64,000 nucleotides of DNA from Mantamonas sphyraenae. Lineage: Eukaryota; CRuMs; Mantamonadidae. Both the position numbers and the translations under genes were made by a program. Positions 29,395 through 39,935 of the stretch are shown piece by piece; position 1 is the stretch's first letter, and every line of letters starts with the position of its first letter. The notes under the pieces are model-generated. The model had not been told where the DNA came from and searched no databases. It worked only from the letters and a program-made list of their open reading frames with translations. Location: positions 62,001 to 126,000 of the forward strand of contig JAPMXV010000021.1 in assembly GCA_026936335.1 (NCBI GenBank), read 5' to 3'.

Positions 29395-32045
29395 CGGCAT
29401 CACCCACTGCATCATCGTCGAGCAGCAAGACCCATGCAGGTCTGCCGTCCGTCAGCCTGTCCAAGGCCATGTTTGTGTCGGTGGTCAAGGATCTGCTGCT
29501 GAACAAGAGGATGCGGGTGGAGGTGCTGGAAAACCATGGACAGAACCAATGGAAGGTGAGCCAGCGTGGGTCTCCGGGCAATGTGCAGGCGTTTGAAGAC
29601 ACCCTGTTTCGCAACTCGGACATGGATGACGCACCCATTGTCATGGCGGTGCAGATCCAGGTCAAGAACAACGAACGCACTGTGGGGTTGGCCTTTGGCG
29701 ACACCACCTCCCTCTCCTTGGGTGTCTATCAGTTCCTGGACAACGAACAGTTCTCCACCCTCGAGAGTGTCGTCGTCCAGGTGGGTCCCAAGGAGTGCCT
29801 CCTTTTCTCCAAGGGCCTCTCCTCCCTGGAAGCCAAAAAGGTCAACGGCCTGTTCACCCAGGCGACGGTGCCTGTCACCCAACGCAAACCCCAGGAGTTC
29901 CAGCACAAGGAGATCGAGAGTGATCTTGGCCGGTTGCTGGGCGAAGACAAGGTGTTGCAACACCAGGATGCCCTGTCCCTCACCACCGCCATGGGCAGTC
30001 TTGCATGTCTCATTCGCTACCTGGAGCTCCTGTCTGTGTCCACCAACTACGGCCGCTACGGCCTGGCCCTGTGCGATGCTGGCAAGTACATGAAGATGGA
30101 CACGGCCGCGGTGCAGGCCCTCAACCTGTTGCCTGTCACGGGTCAGGCCAAGAACATGAGCCTGTATGGACTGTTGAACACGTGTCGCACCTCCATGGGT
30201 GCCCGTCTGCTCATGCAATGGATCAAACAGCCGTTGCTGGACGTGGAGAGCATCGAGTTGCGCCACAACGTGGTGGAGGCCTTTGTCAACGACAGCACCA
30301 TGCGGCAGACCCTGCAGGAGGAACACATGAAGCGTATCCCTGACCTCAATCGGCTGTGCAAGAAGTTCAAACGCAACAAGGCCACCCTGCAGGATGTGGT
30401 GCGTATTTGGCAGGCCATCGAACGGCTGCCCAGCATGGTGGACACCCTCAAGGAGTACCAGAGCAGCCACGAGGCCCTGTTGCACTCGCGATACACGACA
30501 CCCATGCACCAACACGCCACCGACTTTGCCAACTACTCGGCCATGGTCGAATCCACCGTGGATCTGGAGGCCATCGAGAACCACAGGTACCGCATCAATC
30601 CCAAGTACGACCCGGAGCTGCAGGAACTGGCGCAGCAGAGTGTGTTGCTGCAGGCGGCCATTGAGAAGGGTCTGTACGCAGTGGCCAACGACCTGGGTCT
30701 GGACAGCAAGAGTGTCAAGGTGGAAAAGAACTCGCAGCTGGGTTACTTCTACCGCATCACACGCAAGGAGGAGAAGAAACTGCGCGGCAAAAAGGCATAC
30801 ACCAGCCTGGAGACACGCAAGGATGGCGTGCGCTTTGTGGACAGCAAACTGCGCTCTCTCAGCGAACGCATGACACAGATCGAGGCCGAGTACGAAGCCA
30901 AGCAGGCAGAGCTTGCAGCACGCGTGGTGGAGATTGCAGCCACCTACGTACCCGCCCTGGAGGATCTCAACACCCTCCTTGCCGAGTTGGATGTTCTCAT
31001 GTCCTACGCAGAGGTGTCCATCAACGCGCCGACCCCGTTTTGCCGCCCCACCATGAGTGCCATGGGCACAGGCGATCTGGAGCTCACCGACTGCAGGCAT
31101 CCGTGTGTCGAGGTGCAGGACGGCGTGCAGTTTATTCCCAACGACGTCGCCTTCAAACGCGACGAAACCAACTTTCTGATCATCACCGGCCCCAACATGG
31201 GTGGCAAGAGCACATACATCCGTCAGGTGGGTGTGGCTGTGCTCATGGCCCAGATCGGCTGCTTTGTGCCAGCCTCCTCCGCACGCATCTGCGTCACCGA
31301 CTGCATCCTGGCTCGCGTGGGCGCAAGTGACAGCCAGCTCAAGGGTGTGAGCACCTTTATGGCCGAAATGCTGGAAACCGCTGCCATTCTGCGTGCAGCC
31401 ACACCCAACTCGCTCATCATCATCGACGAGCTGGGCCGAGGCACAAGCACCCTCGACGGCTTTGCCCTCGCCTGGGCCATTTCCACATACATCTGCAAAC
31501 GCATCGGGGCCTTTACCATGTTTGCCACCCACTTCCACGAGCTCACAGCACAAGCTCGTGAGATTGCCACTGTCAAGAACCTCCATGTCACCGCCTACAC
31601 GGCCAAGGACACCCTCACCCTCCTGTACAAGGTCAAGGAAGGCGCCTCAGACCGCTCGTTTGGCATCCACGTTGCCGAGTTGGCCCGCTTCCCACCCGCC
31701 GTCATTGCCGATGCAAGGGAAAAGGCGGCTGCACTGGAGAACTTTTCCTCCGAGTTTGATCTCACAGGATGGCAGAGCACACTGGACACGATGGATGTGG
31801 ATGGGAGCAGCAGCAGTAGCAGCAGTGGGGGCAGCGTGGATGGTGGGGATGGTGGGGATGGTGGAGATGAGGGACAGGTTGTCAAGAAGCGCAAGCTGGA
31901 TCTGAGCAAGCAAGCAAAGGTCATCAAAACGCTGGTGGCCGAATTTGAAGCCACCGACGGGGTGGACACCATGGACGATGCCACACTCAGGGAACTGTGT
32001 TTGGGCATGAAACGAAGACTGGTGAACGAGGTGGAGGCTGTGTGA
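29029..32045 (+). CDS. MSH2: DNA mismatch repair protein MSH2
   Basis: Exons 29029-29112 (28 codons) and 29196-32045 encode 977 residues (human 934). MSH2 pairs with MSH6 or MSH3 to recognise mismatches. The N-terminal mismatch-binding domain has LFQRQDFYTVHGVNALFVAQ. The lever and clamp regions follow, and the ATPase has Walker A TGPNMGGKSTYIRQ, the ST-x-Asp region, Walker B LIIIDELGRGTST and FATHFHEL. Two lineage-specific inserts stand out: a Ser run (AGC repeat, 29357-29393) after residue ~75 and an acidic Gly/Ser insert near the C terminus. The intron has an E2F-like motif. The stop is 32 bp before the cyclase start. Confidence 0.97.
29143..29155 (-). promoter_or_regulatory. E2F-like motif in MSH2 first intron
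   Basis: The plus strand reads TTCCCGCCAAAAA, i.e. TTTTTGGCGGGAA on the other strand, matching the E2F consensus. It is flanked by GCGCGCCAA (29133-29141) and GCGCGC (29156-29161) and lies 8 bp upstream of CTGAC at 29163-29167. Function inferred from position and from similar sites in CENP-T and CAP-D3. Confidence 0.45.
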
Positions 32046-32077
32046 AGGCTCCGCGTTCCCACACCCAACGAAATCGC

Positions 32078-35000
32078 ATGGAGGAAAGCAAGGGCGAGGT
32101 GGTGGAGATGGACACCCTCGTCCAGGATGAGATAGCAATGAAGGACGAACAAGAGCGGATCCTGACGCTGGAATCGTTGCTTCACGACGAGGAGGCGACG
32201 TCCATGAGCCGTGTTTGGCTGACGTTTGCCTCCCCTGCGTTGGAGGGACACTTCCAGCAAGAGGTGATATGTTCGCCCGAGCAGACAGCACACATGCAAC
32301 GTGGCATTGCCGCCATGTGTGCTCTCGAGGCAATCATGCTCGTGGTCCACTTTGCTCAGCTTGGCTTGCAGACACAGCCGCTGGGTTTGTCACTGAGACT
32401 GGCACTCTTTGCCGCCCAGCTTCTACTCACAGTACAAACAGCACGTGTGGGTCATCCCACCGCAGAGACTCGCTTTTCCAAACACACCACTGCGGTGGTG
32501 TGTTGTTTCATGGGCTTGCACGCGCTGCAGGCCCTGGTCGTTCCGCTGGAGACGCCCTTTGTCACCTACTTCCAGCCTTCGATGGTGTTGTGGCACGTGC
32601 TGCCCATTGTCATCCTGTTCAACTTTATGCATTGGCGCTTTGTACAGTCGGTGGTCGTTGCCCATGCCGTGGGTGGCGTCTATCTCATCGCAGCGCTTGT
32701 TTCGCTCATCCTGAGTCTCGTGGGTCTCACCCAGCAAAGTGTGGTCACCACAAACTCTGTCACCGCATCCCTCTCCATCGATGTCCTCTCTGCCTTTGGC
32801 GGCGTCCTGGGCGTCCTTGGGTTGGGTTCCTATCTCTCGTACCACTACGAGGCCGTGTTGCGCAAGAGTTGGCTCATTGCCAAGCTCCTTGACGACGAAA
32901 ACGCAAAAAGCGAAGCCTTCCTCACACGCCTCCTGCCGCCATCCGTCATCGACCAGCTCCTCAATGGCAACCTACTTGTGGCCGACCAATTCGACCACGT
33001 CTCTGTCCTATTTCTCGTGGTCTCCGACTTTGGCAACCTGGCCAGCTCGTACGTTTTGCGCATTGCCCGCGCAGCAGTTGCCCGTTTTCCCCCATTTGTC
33101 CACCCCACACACCCCCCGCACGGCGACAAGCCGACAGACACACGCGGCTTGACAATGGCACCATCCCATCTCATGTCGTGGACACAGTGTGTACACATGC
33201 ACGTGTGCACCCATTTCCACTGCGATGAGCTGTGAGTCAAGCAGGAAGTTCACTGACACAAAGATCCGTCCCCGCAACGCGTTATCCCCCCCCCCGCTCC
33301 TCCCCTGTGGCCCATGACACACACACACACACTACAGAGTGACTGCCCTGGAGCTGGTGGAACTGCTCAATGATTTGTATTCCGAGTTGGATTTCCTGAC
33401 GGAGGAACACGACGTGTTCAAGGTGGAAACCATCGGCGAGGTGTACATGGTGTGCAGTGGGGCACCCGAGTCACTCCATGCAAACGTGACCGAACCCCTG
33501 GTTCACTTGAGTGTCGCCATGCAACAGATGGTCAACGACTTTCCCGTGCCAGCAAACACAAAGGCGCTCCAGGTGCAGATTGGCATCCACACGGGACCGC
33601 TGGTGGCCGGGGTTCTGGGTCCCAAGCTGCCCCGGTATCGTCTGTTTGGAGACACAGTCAACACGGCGTCGCGCATGTGTTCCCATTGTCCGCCTGGACG
33701 GGTGCAGTTGAGCAAGACGGCGTACGAGGATGTGAAGGAGTGCAGCGGTGTCAGTTTGCAGTCGCGTGGGCAGATGGACATCAAGGGCAAAGGGGTGATG
33801 GAGACATGGTTTGTGCGTCAAGATGCACACGACACCCACAGTACACCCACATCGCCCCTGAGGGACACACGCATGCCCGTGGTGGATGCAGAAGACATTC
33901 GCCTGTCCGTCAGGGCCTCCGGCGGGTTGAACATCAGCGATGACGAGGACGAGGATGATGGAGTCGACAACGAGGATACTATGCATGGGGATGGGGATGG
34001 AGAGGAGGGAGAGGATGGGGAGGATGGCGTGCAGGAGAAGGTGAACGTGTCCACATCCGCCTCCCAATCCCCATCCGCAACACTCATGGGAATGACCAAC
34101 AGGGAAACCAACACACTGCGAGCCACACGATCACCCATGCGACTGCGTTCACCAGGCAGGAGAGCAACTGCCAGGGGGCCCGGGTTGGCACTGGATCCTC
34201 TTCCTGAAGACCAGGTGGCTGACCACCTTCGCACTGCCTCACCGGGTGACTTGGGATTGCGACGTGTCGGCACGCGTCAGCGCACGGCGGATTCATCGTC
34301 CAAGGCAGCGAGGTCGAGCTCAAGCTCGTCGCTGTCGTCTGGCCTGTCGCTGTCGTTGGCCGAGCTGGCAGCCATGCGTACAGATAACACGCGTGCTCTT
34401 GGCGTCAGCAGCAGTGCGATTGATTTGTTTGAGAGGAATAGCAACCGTGCGGCAACGGGGGAGGGTGGCAAACCGGGGGTTCCTGCATGGGGCAATGGCC
34501 AGTTTTCGGCCACCTCGTTCTTTGCACACTCGTCGGCACACCTGCCGGCCCAGTTGAAGCACCAACATACCATGTCCCACATCGACACAAGCAGCTTGAC
34601 AGGACACAAGCGCACGCGCAAGCAACCGCGCAACCAACACCACTACAAGACACAGCTGGATCTGCTGGGATCGGGATCAGGCCTGACCCGCACAGACAGG
34701 AGCATCAGCGGAGGCATCCAAGCACATGATTCCACGAGTCCACGAGGGCAGATTGGAGGTGTGGTGGGCAATCGTGCATCACGATCAACAAGTGGAAGCG
34801 TGTTGGAGGATGTGCGCTCCATGGTGGAGGCAGACAAGGCACAACGCCAAGCACGTGCAAAGGCAAACCCCACAGTGGCAACAATTGCAGAGGAGGAGGA
34901 AGGAGAGGAGGATGGGGCAATGGAGGAGACAAAGACGGGGAACACCACCACCGGACAGGACGACGAGCAGCTTGAGGACAAGGCAGAAGAAGCAAACACA

Positions 35001-36596
35001 AACAGTGAAGGGGATGTACATGCAGAAGCAGGCGTTGAGGAGGAGCAAGAGGAGCAAGAGGAGGTGGAGGAGGAGGACCTGGAAGAGGTGGAGGTGGGCA
35101 CCCCGATGAACCGAGTGACACTGCTGTTTGAAGACCCCGAGCTGGAAGTGTTCTTTGGCGAGTACAAGGTGAACCTTGTGTTGCGTCAGGTGCGAGCTGG
35201 GTTCCTGATTGCCAGTGTGGCCACGGTGGGGTACATCTTGGTGGAGGTGTTGGACACCACCACCGCCAACACCAATGCGGGTGGGCTTTCTGTGGCCACG
35301 TGGGGTCGTCTGCTGCTGCTGGCTGTATGTTTGGGCAATTTGGCACTCACCTACACGTCTGTGTTTACTCACCACGCACAGCGTGTGCTGTTTGGTGGCC
35401 TGTTTGCCATGGGTGCCATCCTGGGCACCTTGACGCTGTTGGACAATCTGTTCAACCCCATTGTGTATGGCATGTTTGTCGTCTTTTGCTTCTCGGTGAT
35501 GCATCTGAACTATCTGTACGGCATGGTGCTCAGTCTGCTGGGCATGGTCATCTTTGTGTTCTCCCCGATTGCCGCTCGCTACGTGGCCCAGGTGCTACTT
35601 TGTCTCCTCTCTGTGGCCTGTGTATGTGCGTATGGCTCGTGGTATGTGGAGAGGCAAATGCGGGAGGACTTTTGGCAGCAGTATGTGTTTGTCAACACGC
35701 ATCGGAAGACGGAAATGCTGATCCAGAACCTGTTGCCGCAACCCATCATGATGCAACTCAAGACAGGGCTGCAGGTGGTGGCCGACGAGTGTTACAACGT
35801 ACCCGTCATGTTTTGCGATGTGGCAGGCTTCACCGAACTGAGTGCACAGATCAGCGCGGAACAACTGGTGACCCTGTTGAACGAGGTCTACAGTGCGTTT
35901 GACCAGCTGGTGGACAAGCACGATCTGTACAAGGTGGAAACCATTGGAGATTGCTACATGGTGGCAGGCCATCTGTTCCACACGGATGAAAAGACGGGTG
36001 ACATCACACGGTACGAGCACGTGGCACCAGCGGCGCCGTCGCGCAAGCGCATCCGCAGCTACAGCTCGGTGTCGTCGGATCTGTTGAAGGAGGAGATGGC
36101 ACGTGATCGGAACGACTCGTTGAAGCGACGTAGCATGCATGCAGGGGATCTGTGGTACCTGCGTGCGACGGAATCGATGGTGCAACTGGCCATCGACATG
36201 CTGGACACCATCCGCAAGATCCGAGATCCCATGGGACGACCATTGAATGTGCGTGTGGGCATCCATCTGTGTGACAAGGTGGTGGCAGGGTGTGTGGGAC
36301 GCAAGATGCCACGGTACCATCTGTTTGGCAAGGCCATCCACGTGGCAGAGAGCATGGAGCACAACGGCATCCGTGGCATGATCCAACTCAGCCAGGAAGC
36401 CATGTCCGTGGTGGCCTCCAACTCGGACTTTGAGTGGGTGGCACGTGGCGACGAACACGACGGTCTCCCCGGGGCCAAGAGCAGGGCGGACATTGCCGAG
36501 ACCAAGACCTTTCTGGTCGGCGCAAAAGGGTTCCGCAAGCGGTTGGATGAGATGGTGAGGGCACATGAGAGACGGGTGAGCAGGAGCAAGGAGTGA
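32078..36596 (+). CDS. Tandem class III nucleotide cyclase, reversed catalytic halves
   Basis: Exons 32078-33048 and 33338-36596 encode 1,409 residues with the topology of membrane adenylyl cyclases: six TMs, cyclase domain 1 (~residues 305-480), a long Ser/Glu-rich linker, about six TMs (~940-1090), cyclase domain 2 (~1145-1390). Domain 1 lacks both metal-binding Asp (VLFLVVSDF has Val at the first site; KVETIGEVYM has Glu at the second) but keeps the Asn and Arg of NTASRM. Domain 2 has both Asp (FCDVAGF, IGDCYM) but lacks Asn/Arg (HVAESME). So domain 1 is C2-like and domain 2 is C1-like, predicting one active site between them. The KVETIG Glu is typical of guanylyl cyclases. Whether it makes cGMP or cAMP is open. 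Confidence 0.88.
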
Positions 36597-36665
36597 CACA
36601 GACACAAGGAATGCAATGCACGGAGGAGGAGGTGGCCCTGTTGCGGACAACGCAATCACTGCACA

Positions 36666-39600
36666 ATGACAAGTCTGCGCAAGCGGCCCCGTCGCAGCAG
36701 CAGCACAGGAAGCAAAGGAGCCACAGGAGACGAGGATGGCACACTTGCACAACTGGCCAACGAAGGGGGTGTGGTGCGAGAATGGGGTCCCGTGGGACGC
36801 AATGCAGCAAGCATTGCGGTGGTGCTAGTGGCTGCTGCCGTGGTGGGTAGCTTTATGGCCCCCGAGTATACATGGGGCTTTGCAGGCGCGGCTGTTGCGG
36901 GCGTGGTGCTCCTGGTCGTGGTGATCCAAATCGAGTTTGCGCGCGGATCCACTTTGCCTGAGCCCACGGCCACGGAGGACAAGACAACGGCAAAGGCAAA
37001 GGGACAGGTGGCAAGTGCAGATAAACATGCGTCCAGTGGAGCTGATGTGATCCGCAGGGATAGGCGGGCAAGCATTGAGCGGCGGGAAAGAGCGGAACGG
37101 GAGGAGAAGGAACGGTTGGCACGGGTCAAGGAGGAGGTGGAGGAAGCAAAGGGAAGCGGAGCAGAGGAGAATGGAGTCGATGAAAAGAGTGACAGTGCAC
37201 AGGAAGGCAAGGGGGAAGCAGGGAGGGAGGGAAAGGCTGAGGAGAGTGTAAAGATTGTGGAGAAGGCAGAGAAGGGCAAGGACAAGGCGGAGGAGGAGGC
37301 GGAGGAGGTTGCACCGTTGCCTGAGGGATGGAGGAAGATCACAAAGGGAGACACAGTGTTTTATTACCACCGACAGACACGCACAAAGCAGTTTGAGAGG
37401 CCGACAACAACAATCGAGATTGCGAAAGATCCGGAGGATTCACCCAAGTGGAAGAAGGCAGATCCAGCAGAGGAGAAGGCGAAGGAGGAGGCTGAGGCAA
37501 AGAGGAAAGCAGAGGCTGAAGCAGAGGCCAAGAAGAAGGCAGAGGCTGAAGCAGAGGCCAAGAAGAAGGCTGAGGCAGAAGCAGAAGCCAAGAAGGCTGA
37601 GGCTGAGGCACAACGCAAGGCAGAGGCTGAAGCAGAAGCGAAGAAGAAGGCTGAGGCTGAGGCAGAAGCTGAGAGGAAGGCAGAAGCTGAGGCAGAGGCA
37701 CAGCGCAAGGCTGAAGCTGAGGCAGAGGCAAAGCGCAAGGAAGAGGCAGAGGCACAGCGCAAGGCAGAAGCTGAGGCAGAAGCGAGGAAGAAGGCTGAGG
37801 CTGAGGCACAACGCAAGGCAGAGGCAGAAGCAGAAGCGAAGAAGAAGGCTGAGGCTGAGGCAGAAGCTGAGAGGAAGGCTGAAGCTGAGTCTGAGGCACA
37901 GCGCAAGGCTGAAGCTGAGGCAGAAGCAAAGCGCAAGGCAGAGGCTGAAGCAGAAGCACAGCGCAAGGCAGAGGCAGAAGCAGAAGCGAAGAAGAAGGCT
38001 GAGGCTGAGGCTGAGGCACAGCGCAAGGCAGAGGCAGAAGCACAGCGCAAGGCAGAGGCTGAAGCAGAAGCCAAGAAGAAGGCTGAGGCAGAGGCTGAGG
38101 CAAAGAAGAAGGCTGAGGCTGAGGCAGAAGCAGAAGCGAAGAAGAAGGCTGAGGCAGAGGCTGAGGCAAAGCGCAAGGAAGAGGCTGAGGCTGAGGCACA
38201 ACGCAAGGCTGAGGCAGAGGCAGAGGCAGAAGCTCAACGCCTGGCAGAAGAGCAAGCACAGCTGGAGAACCTCCCCTTTGAGGAAACGTCTGCTCTGGAG
38301 CATGCTCCGACAGCACCAGAGCCAACCATGTCCCACAATGATTCCTTCACCTTTGACGTCGACTCCTTGGCCGGCACTCTGTCCACTCTGGACACCCTCA
38401 ACGAAGATGACACCAACGTGGATGACGATTCCTTCAACATCGACTCCCTGTCATCCGTCCTCTCCACCCTCTCTGCCCCCATGGACGATCACACCGCTGC
38501 CACACACATCCAACGCCTCATCAAGGGCAAGCTGGCACGCAAGCGCTTTGCAAAGATCCTCAAGTGGCGCAAGGTCCGCCGCAAGACCGAACGCGAGATC
38601 CTCACATCTGAACGCACGTTTGTACGACAGTTGGACGCCATCATCAATGTGTATCTGATCCCATTGCGCCAATGGGCGGATTCAGAGACACCCATCCTCA
38701 CACACGACGAGATCGACACCCTGTTCTCCACTGTCCTGGAACGCATCTACGAGATCAATGCTCCGTTCCAGAAACGACTCTACAACCGTGTGTGGAAAAT
38801 GGACGACGAGACACGTCCCATCATCTCCGACCTGTTCCTGGACATGATGGAGCAGTTCACCGAGTATGCCGAGTACGTTGTCAATTACGACGCAGCCATG
38901 GGTCTGTGGACACACCTGTGTCAGAAGGGTGTCAACCGCGAGTTTGTGCTGTTTTGCAACCAGGCCATCCAAGACTCGCGTTGCCAGGGACAGAATCTGC
39001 AATCTCTTCTCATCACCCTCGTCCAACGCATGCCACGCTACCAGCTGCTCCTGCAAGAGATGCTCAAGCACACATGGCCACAGCATCCCGACTACGAAGG
39101 TCTGCAGCAAGCCGTGGAGGACATGATCAAGGTCAACACGTTCATCAACGAGGAGAAGCGAGCTGCGGAGCAGGTCAGCGACAAGCTGAGTGAACTGGAA
39201 GAGGCCATCCACCACCGAGGGGACCTGGCCATCCAAAAGGAAGGGCGGATGCTGGTGAAAGAGGGCAATGTGAGTGAAGCAGGCAAGGCAAACAAGAAGG
39301 GGAAGCGAGGCAAGGCCCAATCACGGTACGCCTTTCTCTTCAACGACATGCTGCTGATCAGCACGGCCAGCAGTGGGTTCACACGCAAGAGCACCAGCAC
39401 CTACAAGATGAACGCTTACGTGTCACTCACGGGAGCGCACATCAAACTGGACAAGGAAACGGGATTGATCACCATCAGCCACGCTGATCTGGACGACCCC
39501 ATCCTCCTGCACTTTGCAGAGGGTGAGACAGAGGATATGTTGGAATGGCATGATGCCATTCTGGGTGCCTTCCAGCAGAACATGCTCCTCAACAGGCATT

Positions 39601-39854
39601 TTCTGGATCCCTCAGATCTGTCCTCCTCTTCCTCCTCCTCCTCCTCCTCTTCAGCCTCCAACCGACGTCGTTCAGGCTCCTTCACGCCGGTACCCACCTT
39701 TTCCAAAGCCACACGCAGTCCAGCCAGCTACAGGTACAGCACAAACACCCTGCAGCCGACCATTGTCGAAGAGAAGGGCGGCGAGCACTCAGAGCAACCG
39801 GGCAACGATTCCCTCGATTTGGATGCCTTGGGCGATGTCCTGCGAGGACTCTAA
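36666..39854 (+). CDS. Membrane RhoGEF with WW, helical rod, IQ and DH-PH
   Basis: 1,062 residues, no intron. In order: two hydrophobic segments (~47-66 and ~70-90); charged linker; a WW domain at ~218 (LPEGWRKITKGDTVFYYHR; the second signature Trp is Phe in TKQFERP); ~257 residues of AEAEAKKKAEAEA-type repeats predicted to form a stable single helix; an acidic Asp/Ser segment; an IQ motif (HIQRLIKGKLARKRF, ~613); a DH domain opening with TEREILTSERTFVRQLDAI and including LITLVQRMPRYQLLLQEML; and a PH domain with SRYAFLFNDMLLIS. DH-PH proteins activate Rho-family GTPases. The combination is one I do not know from any described RhoGEF. The gene starts 69 bp after the cyclase stop on the same strand. 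Confidence 0.85.
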   Translation: MTSLRKRPRRSSSTGSKGATGDEDGTLAQLANEGGVVREWGPVGRNAASIAVVLVAAAVVGSFMAPEYTWGFAGAAVAGVVLLVVVIQIEFARGSTLPEPTATEDKTTAKAKGQVASADKHASSGADVIRRDRRASIERRERAEREEKERLARVKEEVEEAKGSGAEENGVDEKSDSAQEGKGEAGREGKAEESVKIVEKAEKGKDKAEEEAEEVAPLPEGWRKITKGDTVFYYHRQTRTKQFERPTTTIEIAKDPEDSPKWKKADPAEEKAKEEAEAKRKAEAEAEAKKKAEAEAEAKKKAEAEAEAKKAEAEAQRKAEAEAEAKKKAEAEAEAERKAEAEAEAQRKAEAEAEAKRKEEAEAQRKAEAEAEARKKAEAEAQRKAEAEAEAKKKAEAEAEAERKAEAESEAQRKAEAEAEAKRKAEAEAEAQRKAEAEAEAKKKAEAEAEAQRKAEAEAQRKAEAEAEAKKKAEAEAEAKKKAEAEAEAEAKKKAEAEAEAKRKEEAEAEAQRKAEAEAEAEAQRLAEEQAQLENLPFEETSALEHAPTAPEPTMSHNDSFTFDVDSLAGTLSTLDTLNEDDTNVDDDSFNIDSLSSVLSTLSAPMDDHTAATHIQRLIKGKLARKRFAKILKWRKVRRKTEREILTSERTFVRQLDAIINVYLIPLRQWADSETPILTHDEIDTLFSTVLERIYEINAPFQKRLYNRVWKMDDETRPIISDLFLDMMEQFTEYAEYVVNYDAAMGLWTHLCQKGVNREFVLFCNQAIQDSRCQGQNLQSLLITLVQRMPRYQLLLQEMLKHTWPQHPDYEGLQQAVEDMIKVNTFINEEKRAAEQVSDKLSELEEAIHHRGDLAIQKEGRMLVKEGNVSEAGKANKKGKRGKAQSRYAFLFNDMLLISTASSGFTRKSTSTYKMNAYVSLTGAHIKLDKETGLITISHADLDDPILLHFAEGETEDMLEWHDAILGAFQQNMLLNRHFLDPSDLSSSSSSSSSSSASNRRRSGSFTPVPTFSKATRSPASYRYSTNTLQPTIVEEKGGEHSEQPGNDSLDLDALGDVLRGL
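37483..38252 (+). repeat. Degenerate Ala/Glu/Lys codon repeat
   Basis: About 770 bp of imperfect GCN-GAG-GCN-AAG-type units inside the RhoGEF gene, encoding blocks like AEAEAKKKAEAEAEAQRKAE. The DNA is repetitive enough to expand or contract by slippage, so its length may vary between strains or be misassembled. At the protein level it should form an extended charged helix. Confidence 0.9.
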
Positions 39855-39935
39855 CCAACCATGCATTGTGAATGGAACAAACACTCATCATCCCCATCAT
39901 CCCCCCCCCTCCCCTACCCCAACCAAACCTCCGAG

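Noticed and set aside
32078-36596. Straight mammalian-type adenylyl cyclase
   Set aside because: Catalytic residues are swapped between the domains and the purine-site Glu is not adenylyl-like.
37483-38252. Regular short DNA repeats resembling an array
   Set aside because: Units are in-frame Ala/Glu/Lys codons inside one open frame, with no unique spacers. It is a coding repeat, not CRISPR or satellite DNA.
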